A stretch of 64,000 nt of DNA from Paenibacillus tepidiphilus. GTDB lineage: Bacteria > Bacillota > Bacilli > Paenibacillales > Paenibacillaceae. Shown one piece after another: positions 19,611 through 28,447 of the stretch. Each line of letters begins with the position of its first letter. Positions within the stretch are counted from its first letter, which is position 1. Made by a program: the position numbers and the translations under genes. Location: the NCBI RefSeq assembly GCF_008635795.1, contig NZ_VWRQ01000014.1, forward strand, positions 62,001 through 126,000, read 5' to 3'. A model generated the notes under the pieces. That model made no database searches, was not told where the DNA came from, and was given only the letters and a program-made list of their open reading frames with translations.

Positions 19611-21173
19611 ATGGCTAGCAAAAAAGGCACAGGTCTCCTGCTGTCACTGGTGCTGATGATTGGACTTACGCTCAGCGGGTGCGGCGGCAATAACAGTAAC
19701 AACGGCAATTCTGGCAACACGGCAACGCCTGTGAAGAGCGCCGAAAGCACAGAGACAACGGCAGCGCCTGAAACTTCGGGTAACAAGGATGAACCGGCGT
19801 CTTCTTCGGAGCTGGAACAGGTGGAATTGTCCCTCTATCTGCCGGGCGGACCCGATAAGGATGTAGCTTCCGTGGAACAGGCGATCAATGATTATCTTAA
19901 AGACAAGATCAATGCCACCATCAAAATCAACCAGCTAAGCTGGGATAAACCGGCGGATAAGGTCAACCTGATGATCCAGTCCGGCGAAGTCTTCGATATG
20001 GTCTATACCTGGAACTTCATGACGAATGCAGCCAAAGGCGCCTATCTGCCGCTGGAAGAGCTGCTGGAGCAGTACGCCAAAGAAACCAAGGCCCAGATTA
20101 ATCCCGCTTATTTGCAGGCGGCTACCGTAAATGGACATTTGTATGCGGTTCCAACGGAAAAAGAGCTGGGGCAATCGGTCGGGTTCGCTTTTGACAAGGC
20201 GATTGTCGACAAGTACGGCTTCGATGTGAACAGTATCAAGAAGCTTGAAGATATCGAGCCGATGCTGCAAACGATCAAAGAGAAGGAGCCGGCGATGACG
20301 CCGCTGTTCATGAACCATACGGACAGTCTGCACTGGTTCACCGCCTACCCGGAAAGTGAAGACCTCGACGGCAGCAATGAAATCCCGACCCTGCTCGATT
20401 ACAAAACGATGAAGGTGTTCAACGAATACGACACCCCGGAAATGCTGGAGCGGCTGAAGCTGATCCGCAAATGGTATGAAGCGGGCTATATCAACAAGAA
20501 CGGTGCCACCGACAAGACCGAGCTGAAGGATGCGGTGAAGAGCGGTAAATCGTGGTTCGTCTACGGTAACATGAACCCTACGTCCACCAATGACTGGACC
20601 CGCCTGGCCGAGAAGCCGATGCTGATCAAGACTCTGCTGCCGGTGCAGGTCAGCACGAAGAGTCTACAGGGCTCGATGCTTGCCATCTCCCGCACCTCGA
20701 AGAATCCTGAACGGGCCATGATGTTCATGAATCTGATCCACACCGATCCGGTGCTGTATAATCTGCTCACCTTCGGCATTGAAGGCAAACACTATAAGAA
20801 GGTCAGCGAAAATACGGTAGAGTTCATTCCGGACAGCGGTTACAACTCGGTATCCTCCTGGATGATCGGCAATGTGCTGCTCAACTACCTGAACAAGGAC
20901 GAAGACCCGCGCCGTGTCGAGCTGTATACCGAATGGAACAAGAATTCCCGGGTGTCCCCGGTCATCGGCTTTGTCTTTGACTCCACTAAGGTGCAGTCGC
21001 AGATCGGTGCGCTGATCAATATTACCAAGCAGTACAAGAATACGCTTTTCTCCGGCGAGAAGGACCCTGAACCGGTACTGAAGGAAATGAACGCCAAGCT
21101 CAAAGCGGCGGGAATCGACGCTGTGATTAATGAGCTGCAGGCGCAGATGGATGCATTTTTGGCCGCCAAATAA
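19611..21173 (+). CDS. Extracellular sugar-binding lipoprotein with DUF3502-type C-terminus
   Basis: A 520-residue solute-binding protein of the family 1 extracellular type. The signal peptide ends in a lipobox LSGC (Cys24), followed by a long Asn/Thr/Ser-rich tether. The mature domain starts near ELEQVELSLYLPGGPDK. The C-terminus (PVIGFVFDSTKVQSQI...LKAAGIDAVINELQAQ) is DUF3502-like, a hallmark of the binding proteins paired with LplB/YtcP permeases. An upstream in-frame start would add 25 residues, but ATG 19611 is chosen because GGGGAGG lies seven bases before it and it gives a proper signal peptide. It captures oligosaccharides for the two permeases. The sugar is unknown. Confidence 0.92.
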   Translation: MASKKGTGLLLSLVLMIGLTLSGCGGNNSNNGNSGNTATPVKSAESTETTAAPETSGNKDEPASSSELEQVELSLYLPGGPDKDVASVEQAINDYLKDKINATIKINQLSWDKPADKVNLMIQSGEVFDMVYTWNFMTNAAKGAYLPLEELLEQYAKETKAQINPAYLQAATVNGHLYAVPTEKELGQSVGFAFDKAIVDKYGFDVNSIKKLEDIEPMLQTIKEKEPAMTPLFMNHTDSLHWFTAYPESEDLDGSNEIPTLLDYKTMKVFNEYDTPEMLERLKLIRKWYEAGYINKNGATDKTELKDAVKSGKSWFVYGNMNPTSTNDWTRLAEKPMLIKTLLPVQVSTKSLQGSMLAISRTSKNPERAMMFMNLIHTDPVLYNLLTFGIEGKHYKKVSENTVEFIPDSGYNSVSSWMIGNVLLNYLNKDEDPRRVELYTEWNKNSRVSPVIGFVFDSTKVQSQIGALINITKQYKNTLFSGEKDPEPVLKEMNAKLKAAGIDAVINELQAQMDAFLAAK

Positions 21174-21192
21174 GCACTAACAGCAGCAGCAG

Positions 21193-21259
21193 ACCCGGTA
21201 TCCGCGAGTAGAAGGTGGAGTCATTCTCGAATGGCCGCTTGTCTCTTTCGGTACCGGGT
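21193..21259. repeat. 8-bp inverted repeat between binding protein and GH39-like gene
   Basis: ACCCGGTA (21193-21200) and TACCGGGT (21252-21259) are exact inverted copies 51 bases apart. They could form the base of a long leader structure before the next gene, but no T-run follows and no other role is visible. Confidence 0.3.
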
Positions 21260-21326
21260 GTTCCTATTCGCCAAGCCAGCCGTTTGGTTGCCCGAATCTT
21301 ATCATTAAAAGAAGAGGGTGTTAATT

Positions 21327-24300
21327 GTGCGAATTCAGAAAAAACCCGCATCACTGCTCGTTCTGTTGCTTATGCTGATTACCTTTCTTTCGCCGGCTGT
21401 ACCATCGGCCGCCTTGTCCCAGGCTGAGACAGCCGTGCCGGAGACTCCTTTGTCCGCTCCTGTATCTGAAGGGTCCATGGTTGCCGGGGGCGCTTATGGG
21501 CCTTCTGTCGGCGAAGATGTGTACGGAGCAAGGAGAATGCTATGGCAGGTGGGGACTGCCGATAACAGCTCCGCAGAATTTACCGTGTACAATGACGTTT
21601 ACAGCGAGCTATCTCTGCCGCTCGGGCCCGGCATCCTGGGGCAGCTGCCCCGCGGAATGAAGGCCGATATTAACGGTACGATGAGCCTGTCATTTAATTT
21701 AAGGGCGATACCGGTGCACGGCGTTCAGCTCAGCCTCAAGGTGATTGATGCGAGTACCGCCATTCCCCAGCTTGCCGTCTTTGCGAACGGCCAAATGAGC
21801 GGGCTGCTGCAGATTGCCGGGCTGAACAACGGCGAAACGGTGCCGGAGCATACCTGGAAGGAAACCTACAAGCTCTACATCCCCAAAGAGCAGCTGCAGA
21901 CGGGCATCAATGTGCTGGAGCTGGCGCTTGACCCCGGAGTGTATGCCAATCCGCAGGCTGCCGGTTATACCGGGGATCAATATTTGTGGTTCGAATGGGA
22001 CTACCTGAAACTGGAAGCGCTATCACGAGCAGCGGAAGAGCCGATCCACGGGCGTTATGTCCATTTGGGCACCACGCTGGCCGCTTCCACGTTCAGGTAT
22101 GACGAGAACGCCATCCGGCACCTGTCGCCGATGGCGAAATGGCTGGGCATTGCCTACAGCGGCAACTGGATGCGCGCCTCCTTCTGGTCGGACACGAGCA
22201 CCGGCTGGGACCCGCAGGGCCGGAACTACCTGGCTACGCTGCGCGATCTGAATCTTGCGCCGATGGTCAACATCATCGGGGCAAACTGGAAGAGCAACAC
22301 TGAGCTGGCAGCCGGAACGATTCCTGCGGCGCTCCGGACCTATTATGCCAATTTCGTAACCAAGTTCGGAGATCTCTACGAATACGCCGAGACCGGCAAT
22401 GAGCCGGGGCTGTTCGGCTGGTCGCAGCAGGCCGTGCTGGCCATCCATGAGCTGATGGACGAACAGCGGCAACTGAACAGCCAGCCTTATCTGAAGATAG
22501 TAGCCCCCGGTTGGGCCTACTGGCCTTACAATGGCATCCCCGACGGCTGGGAACGCGATGCTGAAGCGCGCCGTCCCATTGAGGAGATGTCGGATATCAC
22601 CAACGGGCACAGCTACGGCGGCACCGGGGTACAGCCGCTGCCCGGTGCAGCGCTGTATGAGAATCTGCGCGTCTACAGCGAGGCGGAGGAGGGCTTCGGC
22701 AAAGAGATGGCGATGAGCGAGACGGGAGCCAATGACAACCATACCGACAACACGAAGTACGGCACGTACGCTTACCGGTTCGCCTCCGCCTTCGACCGTG
22801 AGATGCGTGCCGACATAGGCTATGCCGATCACATTATGCAGCATGCCGCCTTCTTCAACGATGGCACCGAATTTGGATTGTTCCGGTCAGATATCAACTG
22901 GAATACCCACCGGTTTGAAGATACGGAGGCCGTTCCGGCCCACAGCGGTGAGGCAGGTGAGACACGGCTCAAGACCTTCCGCCGGCTGGCGGCGGCGTAT
23001 GCCACCCATGGCAGTCCCTTAAGCTATGAGCTGCTGAATGACTCCGCCCTGACCGGCAAGAAGGCGTATTTCCGCGCGGTGGATACCTCGGCGCTGGAGC
23101 CATCGGCGGTTGGTGCTGCGGCGGACAAAATTCTGCTCAATTTCGTGAACTTCGAGCGGGAGCCGCTTACGATGCAGGTGAAGGTGGCGATGCCAAGCAG
23201 CGGCGTCTATGCCGGCGACGTGTACGGGGCTGGCAATACGTATGCCACCGCCCATTCTACCGTGCAGCTCACAGCGGTACCGGAGCTTACGCTCACGGTC
23301 ACGCTCGGCGCAGGGGAGACGGTGCAGTATATCCTGGAGCAGCCGGAGCACGTTGCGCCAACCGCTCCAGCGGGCCTGACGGCACAGGCGCTCAGCCATG
23401 ACCAGATCAAGCTGGCCTGGACGGCGGCTACGGACAATGACGCCGTGGTCAGCTATAGCGTCTACCGCAACGGCGGGACTGTGCCGGTGGTTACTGTACC
23501 GGGGCGGATTACCTTCTGGAGCGATTATACGGTGGCGCCAAGTACGGCCTACAGCTACACCGTGCAGGCCGTCGACGATTCCGGCAATGTGTCCCCGCTT
23601 AGTCCGGCGGCTTCCGCCACCACACCAGCCATCACAGTAACCCCGCATGTCTACGGCGATCCGGGTAAATTTGAGGCCGAGGCGGCAACCTTTGCCCTGC
23701 CGCTGAAGATCGGCAACAACAGCGGTGCTTCGGGCGGCAAGGTGGTGGAGCAGACCCATGCCGGTCCTATCGCCATTGAGGGCTTCTATTCGGCGGCGGG
23801 CGGAAGCTACACGCTGAGCATAGCCTATGCATCCAGCCAGGAGTCGAAGAAGAACATCTATGTCAACGGGGTGAAGCAATCCACGGTTACCCTGCCGTCT
23901 ACAGGCAGCTGGACCACGAACATTACCGCCCGCCAATACGGCATTACGCTGCAGCCGGGGTACAACACGATCAGCTTCACTTCGGGCGGCAACGGCGCCA
24001 ATCTGGACTATTTCCGGCTGGACGAAGGCGCATATGTCCCGGTGGCCTCCTGGTACCCGGTAGAGCACAATAATGCTTACATCGACTATACCGGCTTCGA
24101 GACCGCGCCGAGCGGAGTCTCCCATGTGACGTACGCGCCGGAGGCGTCAGCGGTGTTCCATTTCAACGGCACCGGCATCCGCTGGCGGTCGGATATCAAG
24201 AGCGACATGGGCAGCGCCGAGGTGTACGTGGACGGCGAATATAAGCAGACCATTGTCATCCCTCAGGCCGGCCTTGAGGGCGACGATAAGGTGGTCTATG

Positions 24301-24830
24301 AGCTGACCGGGCTGCCATATGGCCTGCACCGGATCGAAATCCGCAACACCGCCGGACGGGTAGTGGTCCACGGCTTTGAATTTGAGGGCTATGAAGCTAC
24401 GCTTCCGGTTCCGGGGCCCGATATGATTGTGACTGATATCGGCTGGAATATTGTGAACGCGGACGGCAGCCCATCCGCCCACACCACGCCGCAGCTTGGC
24501 GATTCCCTGATCTTCTGGGCCAAGGTGAAGAACATCGGCGTTCGTCCGACGCCGCTGAACAGCTCTACGGGAGCCGGAATGATTACCGGCGGCGTCTTCT
24601 CGGTGGACGGCGGAACCGTCTCCTGGACTGATACGCACACCGGCGTCATCCAGCCGGGCGAAGAGGTGATCCTGACGGCCAACAGCAGCGCCCAGGGCAC
24701 GCCGCGCTGGACCATTCCGACCATCGGCGATTACCAGATTACCTTCTTCGTGAACGATATCTGGCGCTACGGCGAGATGAACAAGGAGAATAACAAGCTG
24801 ACGGTCACCTTGAATGTTCCATTGCCCTGA
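21327..24830 (+). CDS. Large secreted GH39/clan A-like glycoside hydrolase with FN3, CBM and CARDB-like modules
   Basis: A 1167-residue exported protein. The signal peptide ends near PSAALS. An N-terminal beta-sandwich (about 40-240) is followed by a (beta/alpha)8-like region (about 245-600) with the acid/base candidate Glu359 in TGNEPG and the nucleophile candidate Glu465 in MSETGAND, about 105 residues apart as in clan GH-A. Then come a beta domain, a fibronectin III module (about 675-765), a CBM6/35-like jelly roll (about 775-900), a second jelly roll, and a CARDB-like C-terminus (about 1030-1167). The start GTG 21327 has AGAGGG eight bases upstream. The substrate is unknown. Its neighbours suggest the oligosaccharide products feed the adjacent transporter. 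Confidence 0.78.
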   Translation: MRIQKKPASLLVLLLMLITFLSPAVPSAALSQAETAVPETPLSAPVSEGSMVAGGAYGPSVGEDVYGARRMLWQVGTADNSSAEFTVYNDVYSELSLPLGPGILGQLPRGMKADINGTMSLSFNLRAIPVHGVQLSLKVIDASTAIPQLAVFANGQMSGLLQIAGLNNGETVPEHTWKETYKLYIPKEQLQTGINVLELALDPGVYANPQAAGYTGDQYLWFEWDYLKLEALSRAAEEPIHGRYVHLGTTLAASTFRYDENAIRHLSPMAKWLGIAYSGNWMRASFWSDTSTGWDPQGRNYLATLRDLNLAPMVNIIGANWKSNTELAAGTIPAALRTYYANFVTKFGDLYEYAETGNEPGLFGWSQQAVLAIHELMDEQRQLNSQPYLKIVAPGWAYWPYNGIPDGWERDAEARRPIEEMSDITNGHSYGGTGVQPLPGAALYENLRVYSEAEEGFGKEMAMSETGANDNHTDNTKYGTYAYRFASAFDREMRADIGYADHIMQHAAFFNDGTEFGLFRSDINWNTHRFEDTEAVPAHSGEAGETRLKTFRRLAAAYATHGSPLSYELLNDSALTGKKAYFRAVDTSALEPSAVGAAADKILLNFVNFEREPLTMQVKVAMPSSGVYAGDVYGAGNTYATAHSTVQLTAVPELTLTVTLGAGETVQYILEQPEHVAPTAPAGLTAQALSHDQIKLAWTAATDNDAVVSYSVYRNGGTVPVVTVPGRITFWSDYTVAPSTAYSYTVQAVDDSGNVSPLSPAASATTPAITVTPHVYGDPGKFEAEAATFALPLKIGNNSGASGGKVVEQTHAGPIAIEGFYSAAGGSYTLSIAYASSQESKKNIYVNGVKQSTVTLPSTGSWTTNITARQYGITLQPGYNTISFTSGGNGANLDYFRLDEGAYVPVASWYPVEHNNAYIDYTGFETAPSGVSHVTYAPEASAVFHFNGTGIRWRSDIKSDMGSAEVYVDGEYKQTIVIPQAGLEGDDKVVYELTGLPYGLHRIEIRNTAGRVVVHGFEFEGYEATLPVPGPDMIVTDIGWNIVNADGSPSAHTTPQLGDSLIFWAKVKNIGVRPTPLNSSTGAGMITGGVFSVDGGTVSWTDTHTGVIQPGEEVILTANSSAQGTPRWTIPTIGDYQITFFVNDIWRYGEMNKENNKLTVTLNVPLP

Positions 24831-24932
24831 GGGGGCGCGAGGCTTGCTTTGAAGCTTGCTGAAAATTGCAGCCGTCCGGCCTGCTGTTTATCCATGAAGG
24901 AGCGGTGAGCTAGGCGCCTCGCCCGGCCCATT

Positions 24933-25096
24933 GGGCGCCGGGGAATCTGAACCGGTTACCAGTCGGGTGCGCTGGGCGCCGGGGAATCTGAACCGGTTAC
25001 CGGACGGGTCTGCTGGGCGCCGGGGAATCTGAACCGGTTACTGGACGGGTACGCTGGGAGGCAGAGAGCCTGAACCGGTTACGGATCCGGCCCGTT
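24933..25096. repeat. 41-bp tandem repeat with AACCGGTT palindromes
   Basis: Four contiguous 41-bp units begin at 24933, 24974, 25015 and 25056, and a partial fifth begins at 25097. Three are nearly identical and the fourth is degenerate, but all keep CTGAACCGGTTAC with its 8-bp palindrome at 24950, 24991, 25032 and 25073. There are no unique spacers, so it is not a CRISPR array. It lies between the GH39-like stop and its terminator. Confidence 0.9.
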
Positions 25097-25153
25097 GGGC
25101 GGTGGAGAAGCTATTAGGCGGTCACTGATGGCCCCGCTTGTGCCGGAATAAGT

Positions 25154-25196
25154 GCCCCGTGTGCGTCTGAATATCAGGCGGCGGGGCTCTTTTTTG
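25154..25196 (+). terminator. Intrinsic terminator after the GH39-like gene
   Basis: GCCCCG/CGGGGC closes an interior stem CGTCTGA/TCAGGCG (one G-U pair), followed by TCTTTTTT. It marks the end of the transporter/GH39-like transcript and separates it from the GH3 operon. Confidence 0.85.
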
Positions 25197-25304
25197 GAGT
25201 AACTTGAAGCATGCGGCTTCCTGAGGGTGCGAATGGATGAACGGGAGAAGCTTAGTTTGATTTTGGCACACTAATTCTGCCTATATTGCTGATTTCAACA
25301 ATTT

Positions 25305-25437
25305 AATTGGATTATCTCCACTTAATTTGGTTGAAATTGATTGGATTACTACTTTTCACCTATATTAAGTGGCGGATATCCAACTAAGTCTGTGATTATC
25401 CTCCATACAGGTCAAATTAAGTGGTGATTTTCCAACT
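25305..25437. repeat. Three copies of an AT-rich 22-base element, one inverted
   Basis: Direct copies at 25364-25385 and 25416-25437 share ATTAAGTGG then TCCAACT with four mismatches between. An inverted copy lies at 25305-25326. An additional inverted pair ATTTCAAC/GTTGAAAT (25292-25299, 25330-25337) flanks the inverted copy. The region could fold extensively. Base composition differs sharply from the GC-rich genes on both sides. Confidence 0.65.
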
Positions 25438-25524
25438 GCCGTCTGCGAACAGTATTGCCCTTATATAACTAGCATCATGACTAACATCTTGACCAGAGGA
25501 TTGATCAAACAACCGGCAAGCATG

Positions 25525-25540
25525 CGGCACATATGTGCCG
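25525..25540. promoter_or_regulatory. 16-bp perfect palindrome upstream of the GH3 operon
   Basis: CGGCACATATGTGCCG is perfectly palindromic and lies about 100 bases before the GH3 start. It could be an operator for a dimeric regulator of the GH3-GH105 operon. No regulator gene is in the neighbourhood. Confidence 0.45.
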
Positions 25541-25643
25541 GAAACGCCGTAGAATTTTAAACTTATTTCGTAGCTGGCTTTATTTAGCGTCCAGTCCGAT
25601 TTCGGTACACTGGGGGTAGCAAACAGCGGGGGGATATGGGAAT

Positions 25644-27368
25644 ATGCCAAGGCAACTAAGCAAGGAAGCGCAAGATTGGGTGGAGCAGACACTGGCCTCC
25701 ATGAGCCTGCGCGAGAAAATCGGCCAGACGATGCAGGATCATGCCGGGCGGCTGCCGGTTGACGGGCGGGATGAAGCCGCTCTCAAGGCTTATCTGGAAG
25801 AATACCCGGTGGGCAGCTTCTTCATCGGGGGCGAGGTGATCCAGAGGGCAGCGGGCAAGGCGGCGGATTACCGGGATGCCGCTGAGCGGATGCAGCGCCT
25901 CAGCAAGTATCCGCTCTTGTTCTCGGGCGATCTGGAGTTCGGGGCCGGCTCGGCGGTGAGAAGCCTCACCGATTTCCCGCCGCTGCTCGCGCTGGCCGCC
26001 GCCGATGACGAGGAGCTCGCCTATGCGTACGGCAAATACACCGCTATAGAAGGCAGAGCCGCCGGGTTTACCTGGGCGCTGGCACCGGGAACCGATCTGC
26101 TACTGAACTGGATGAATCCGGTGATTACGACACGCTGTCTCGGCGACGAGCCGGAGCGCACCGCCCGTCTAGCTGCCGCCGTTGTGCGGGGGATGCAGGA
26201 CTATGGACTGGCAGCCTGCGCCAAGCATTTTCCCGGGGATGGCGTGGATTGCCGGGATCAGCATATCGTCACTACCATCAACAGCTTGTCAGAAGAAGAG
26301 TGGTTCGCGACCTATGGACAGGTGACCCGGCGGATGATTGAAGAAGGCGTGTGGACCATGATGACCGGTCATATCGCGCTGCCGTGGCTGGAGGGGTATC
26401 AGGAAGGGCGGCCCGTACCGGCAACGGTATCGCGGCGGATTACCACCGATTTGCTGCGCACACGGCTGGGCTTTGAGGGGGTAGTTCTCTCGGACGCACT
26501 GGATATGGGCGGCTTCCTGGGCTGGGGGGCGTACGAGCGGCGAATCGTCGACTGCTTCAACGCCGGGACGGATGTGCTGCTGTGGCCGGGCGTACGTTAC
26601 TTCGAGACGATGGAGCACGCGCTCCGGAGTGGAAGCGTCACCATGGAGCGGCTGGACGAAAGCGTGCGGCGCGTGCTCGGGCTGAAGGCAGCGCTCGGTG
26701 TCCAGCATCTTGATGCCGGCGGGCGCGATCCGCAGGCTGCCCCGCTCATCAATGACAGGCTGGCACCGGAGCAGGATACAGTGGTGCGGGGCTTAAGCCG
26801 CACGCTGGCTGAGCGCTCTGTCACACTGGTCCGCAACCACGGAGGCCTGCTGCCGCTGGACCCGCAGAAGACCAAGAGGGTATTGGTCATCAAGCTGAAT
26901 AAAGTGACGGAAGGGCGCAAATACGGCCGGATGGACCGGTTCATCGAGCTGCTGCAGGCGCGCGGCCTGGAGGTCGATATTCTCGAGGAATTCGAGCCGC
27001 TGAACACGGTGTGGAAATGGGAGCAGGCCGGAATGCGCTGGGATGCCGCTTTTGCGCCGTATTTTCTGCCGCTGCACGGGATGATGAATACCGCACGTCC
27101 TGTGGGTGAGGCGGCCAAGGCCAGCTGGGCGATGCAGCATGCGGAGACCATCCGCCCGATCGGCATTTCGTTTGCTACACCCTATTTGCTGCGGGATATG
27201 CCGTTTCTGGATGCGCTCGTCAACGCCTATTCGCTTCATGAAGATACGATGGAGGTGCTTATCTCGGCACTCTTCGGAGAACTGCCCTTCCGGGGGATCT
27301 CCCCGGTTCAGGCGGAAACGGCAGAGCCGGATTTCAATCGGGGAGGCATAATCTGTGCTGAACACTAG
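25644..27368 (+). CDS. GH3 family beta-glycosidase, NagZ-like
   Basis: A 574-residue cytoplasmic GH3 enzyme. The TIM barrel has KIGQTMQ, KHFPGDG (Lys194-His195) and the nucleophile Asp284 in LSDALDMGG. After KHFPGDG comes RDQH in place of the DSH loop of NagZ-type enzymes, which suggests a NagZ-like branch with an altered acid/base dyad. A C-terminal alpha/beta sandwich (about 390-560) follows. There is no signal peptide. It would remove a terminal beta-linked sugar, perhaps an N-acetylhexosamine, from imported oligosaccharides. The ATG at 25644 has a G-run about ten bases upstream. The stop overlaps the GH105 start by 14 bases, so the two are translationally coupled. Confidence 0.88.
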   Translation: MPRQLSKEAQDWVEQTLASMSLREKIGQTMQDHAGRLPVDGRDEAALKAYLEEYPVGSFFIGGEVIQRAAGKAADYRDAAERMQRLSKYPLLFSGDLEFGAGSAVRSLTDFPPLLALAAADDEELAYAYGKYTAIEGRAAGFTWALAPGTDLLLNWMNPVITTRCLGDEPERTARLAAAVVRGMQDYGLAACAKHFPGDGVDCRDQHIVTTINSLSEEEWFATYGQVTRRMIEEGVWTMMTGHIALPWLEGYQEGRPVPATVSRRITTDLLRTRLGFEGVVLSDALDMGGFLGWGAYERRIVDCFNAGTDVLLWPGVRYFETMEHALRSGSVTMERLDESVRRVLGLKAALGVQHLDAGGRDPQAAPLINDRLAPEQDTVVRGLSRTLAERSVTLVRNHGGLLPLDPQKTKRVLVIKLNKVTEGRKYGRMDRFIELLQARGLEVDILEEFEPLNTVWKWEQAGMRWDAAFAPYFLPLHGMMNTARPVGEAAKASWAMQHAETIRPIGISFATPYLLRDMPFLDALVNAYSLHEDTMEVLISALFGELPFRGISPVQAETAEPDFNRGGIICAEH

Positions 27369-28407
27369 GCATAAAATGCAAAAAACGCTGGAGACCCTGT
27401 TCCGCTACATGACCGATGAGCGGCACAGCGGCAACTGGGGGATGGATATCCATCACTGGGACTGGGTTCCCGGCGTAGGTGTGGGTTCGCTGTTCGAATA
27501 CGGCACAGCGGCGGGAGCGGCTGAAGCTGTCGGTTACTGTCTGGAGTGGGTGCACCGCAACAAGCACAAAGCCGAAAGCACCCGTGTCATCAATGCATTC
27601 GCCCCTTACGCGGTGTATCCGGGGCTGTACCGGCTGACCAAGGATGAGCGGCTTCTGCGCGAGGCGGAAGAGGCAGCGGACTGGCTGCTCACCGAAGCGC
27701 CGCGCACCCGCGAAGGTGCGCTGGAGCATACCGTCACCGAGAATGCGTCCTTTCCCGAGCAGGTATGGGCCGACACTGTCTATATGGCCGTGCTGTTCCT
27801 GGCGCGGCTGGCCGGAGAGACAGGGGAACAGCGGTATGCGGAAGGGGCGGCAGCGCAGACGCTGCTGCATCTGCAGCTCTTGCAGGATACGCACAGTGGA
27901 CTCTTGTTCCATGGCTGGAGCAGCCGGGAAGGCAGCCATATGTCAGCCGTACGGTGGGCCCGGGCCAACGCCTGGATTGTGCTGGCGGTGCCGCAGATTG
28001 CTACGGAAATTCAGGGAATGGTGACCATCCCGGAGGAGCTGTACAGCCGGTACGCGGCGCTGGCATCGGGACTACGGGCCACCCAGACCCCGGAGGGACT
28101 CTGGCATACTGTGCTGGACCGGCCGGACACGGTCACGGAGACCTCGGCAAGTGCAGGCATCGCCTGCGGCTTCATCGAGGGCGTCAGGAGCGGACTACTG
28201 GAATCCTCATATCTGGAATGCGTGAAGCGGGCGGTGCCCGGCATCCTTCCGCTGATTGGGGAGGACGGCGAGGTGCGGGGAGTATCGGGCGGTACGCCCG
28301 TCATGCCTTCAGTAGAGGCTTATAACAAAATTCCGGTCTATCCGACGCTTTATGGTCAGGGATTAACCATGCAATTGCTGACGCAGGCACTCAGTCTGTA
28401 TGCCTGA
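27355..28407 (+). CDS. GH105 unsaturated glucuronyl/galacturonyl hydrolase
   Basis: A 350-residue cytoplasmic alpha6/alpha6-barrel enzyme of the YteR/GH105 type, which hydrates and releases the 4,5-unsaturated uronic acid left on oligosaccharides by polysaccharide lyases. Family motifs are HHWDWVPGVGVGSLFEYG, NAFAPYAVYPGLYRL, LEHTVTE and FPEQVWADTVYMA, with Asp140 at the position of YteR Asp143. Also present are HGWSSREGSHMSAVRWARANAW and the C-terminal GTPVMPSVEAYNK. The start is GTG 27355, inside the end of the GH3 gene, with GGGGAGG about seven bases upstream. Together with the pectate lyase it indicates use of uronic-acid polysaccharides. Confidence 0.9.
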   Translation: MLNTRHKMQKTLETLFRYMTDERHSGNWGMDIHHWDWVPGVGVGSLFEYGTAAGAAEAVGYCLEWVHRNKHKAESTRVINAFAPYAVYPGLYRLTKDERLLREAEEAADWLLTEAPRTREGALEHTVTENASFPEQVWADTVYMAVLFLARLAGETGEQRYAEGAAAQTLLHLQLLQDTHSGLLFHGWSSREGSHMSAVRWARANAWIVLAVPQIATEIQGMVTIPEELYSRYAALASGLRATQTPEGLWHTVLDRPDTVTETSASAGIACGFIEGVRSGLLESSYLECVKRAVPGILPLIGEDGEVRGVSGGTPVMPSVEAYNKIPVYPTLYGQGLTMQLLTQALSLYA

Positions 28408-28447
28408 ATCAATACCATTCCCTCCGGGAAAGGGAGGAAGCCAAGCG

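Larger units (their letters stand above)
24831..25643. other. 813-base intergenic region with repeats, terminator and palindrome
   Basis: No gene is supported here. It holds a 41-bp tandem repeat, a strong terminator, three copies of an AT-rich 22-base element and a 16-bp palindrome, each listed separately. A minus-strand frame at 25417-25692 has no ribosome binding site and overlaps the GH3 start, so it was not called. Confidence 0.6.

Noticed and set aside
24933-25096. CRISPR-like array
   Set aside because: The 41-bp units are contiguous with no unique spacers, and no cas genes are present.
25417-25692. 91-codon minus-strand ORF overlapping the GH3 start
   Set aside because: It has no ribosome binding site and overlaps a well-supported gene and the AT-rich repeat block.
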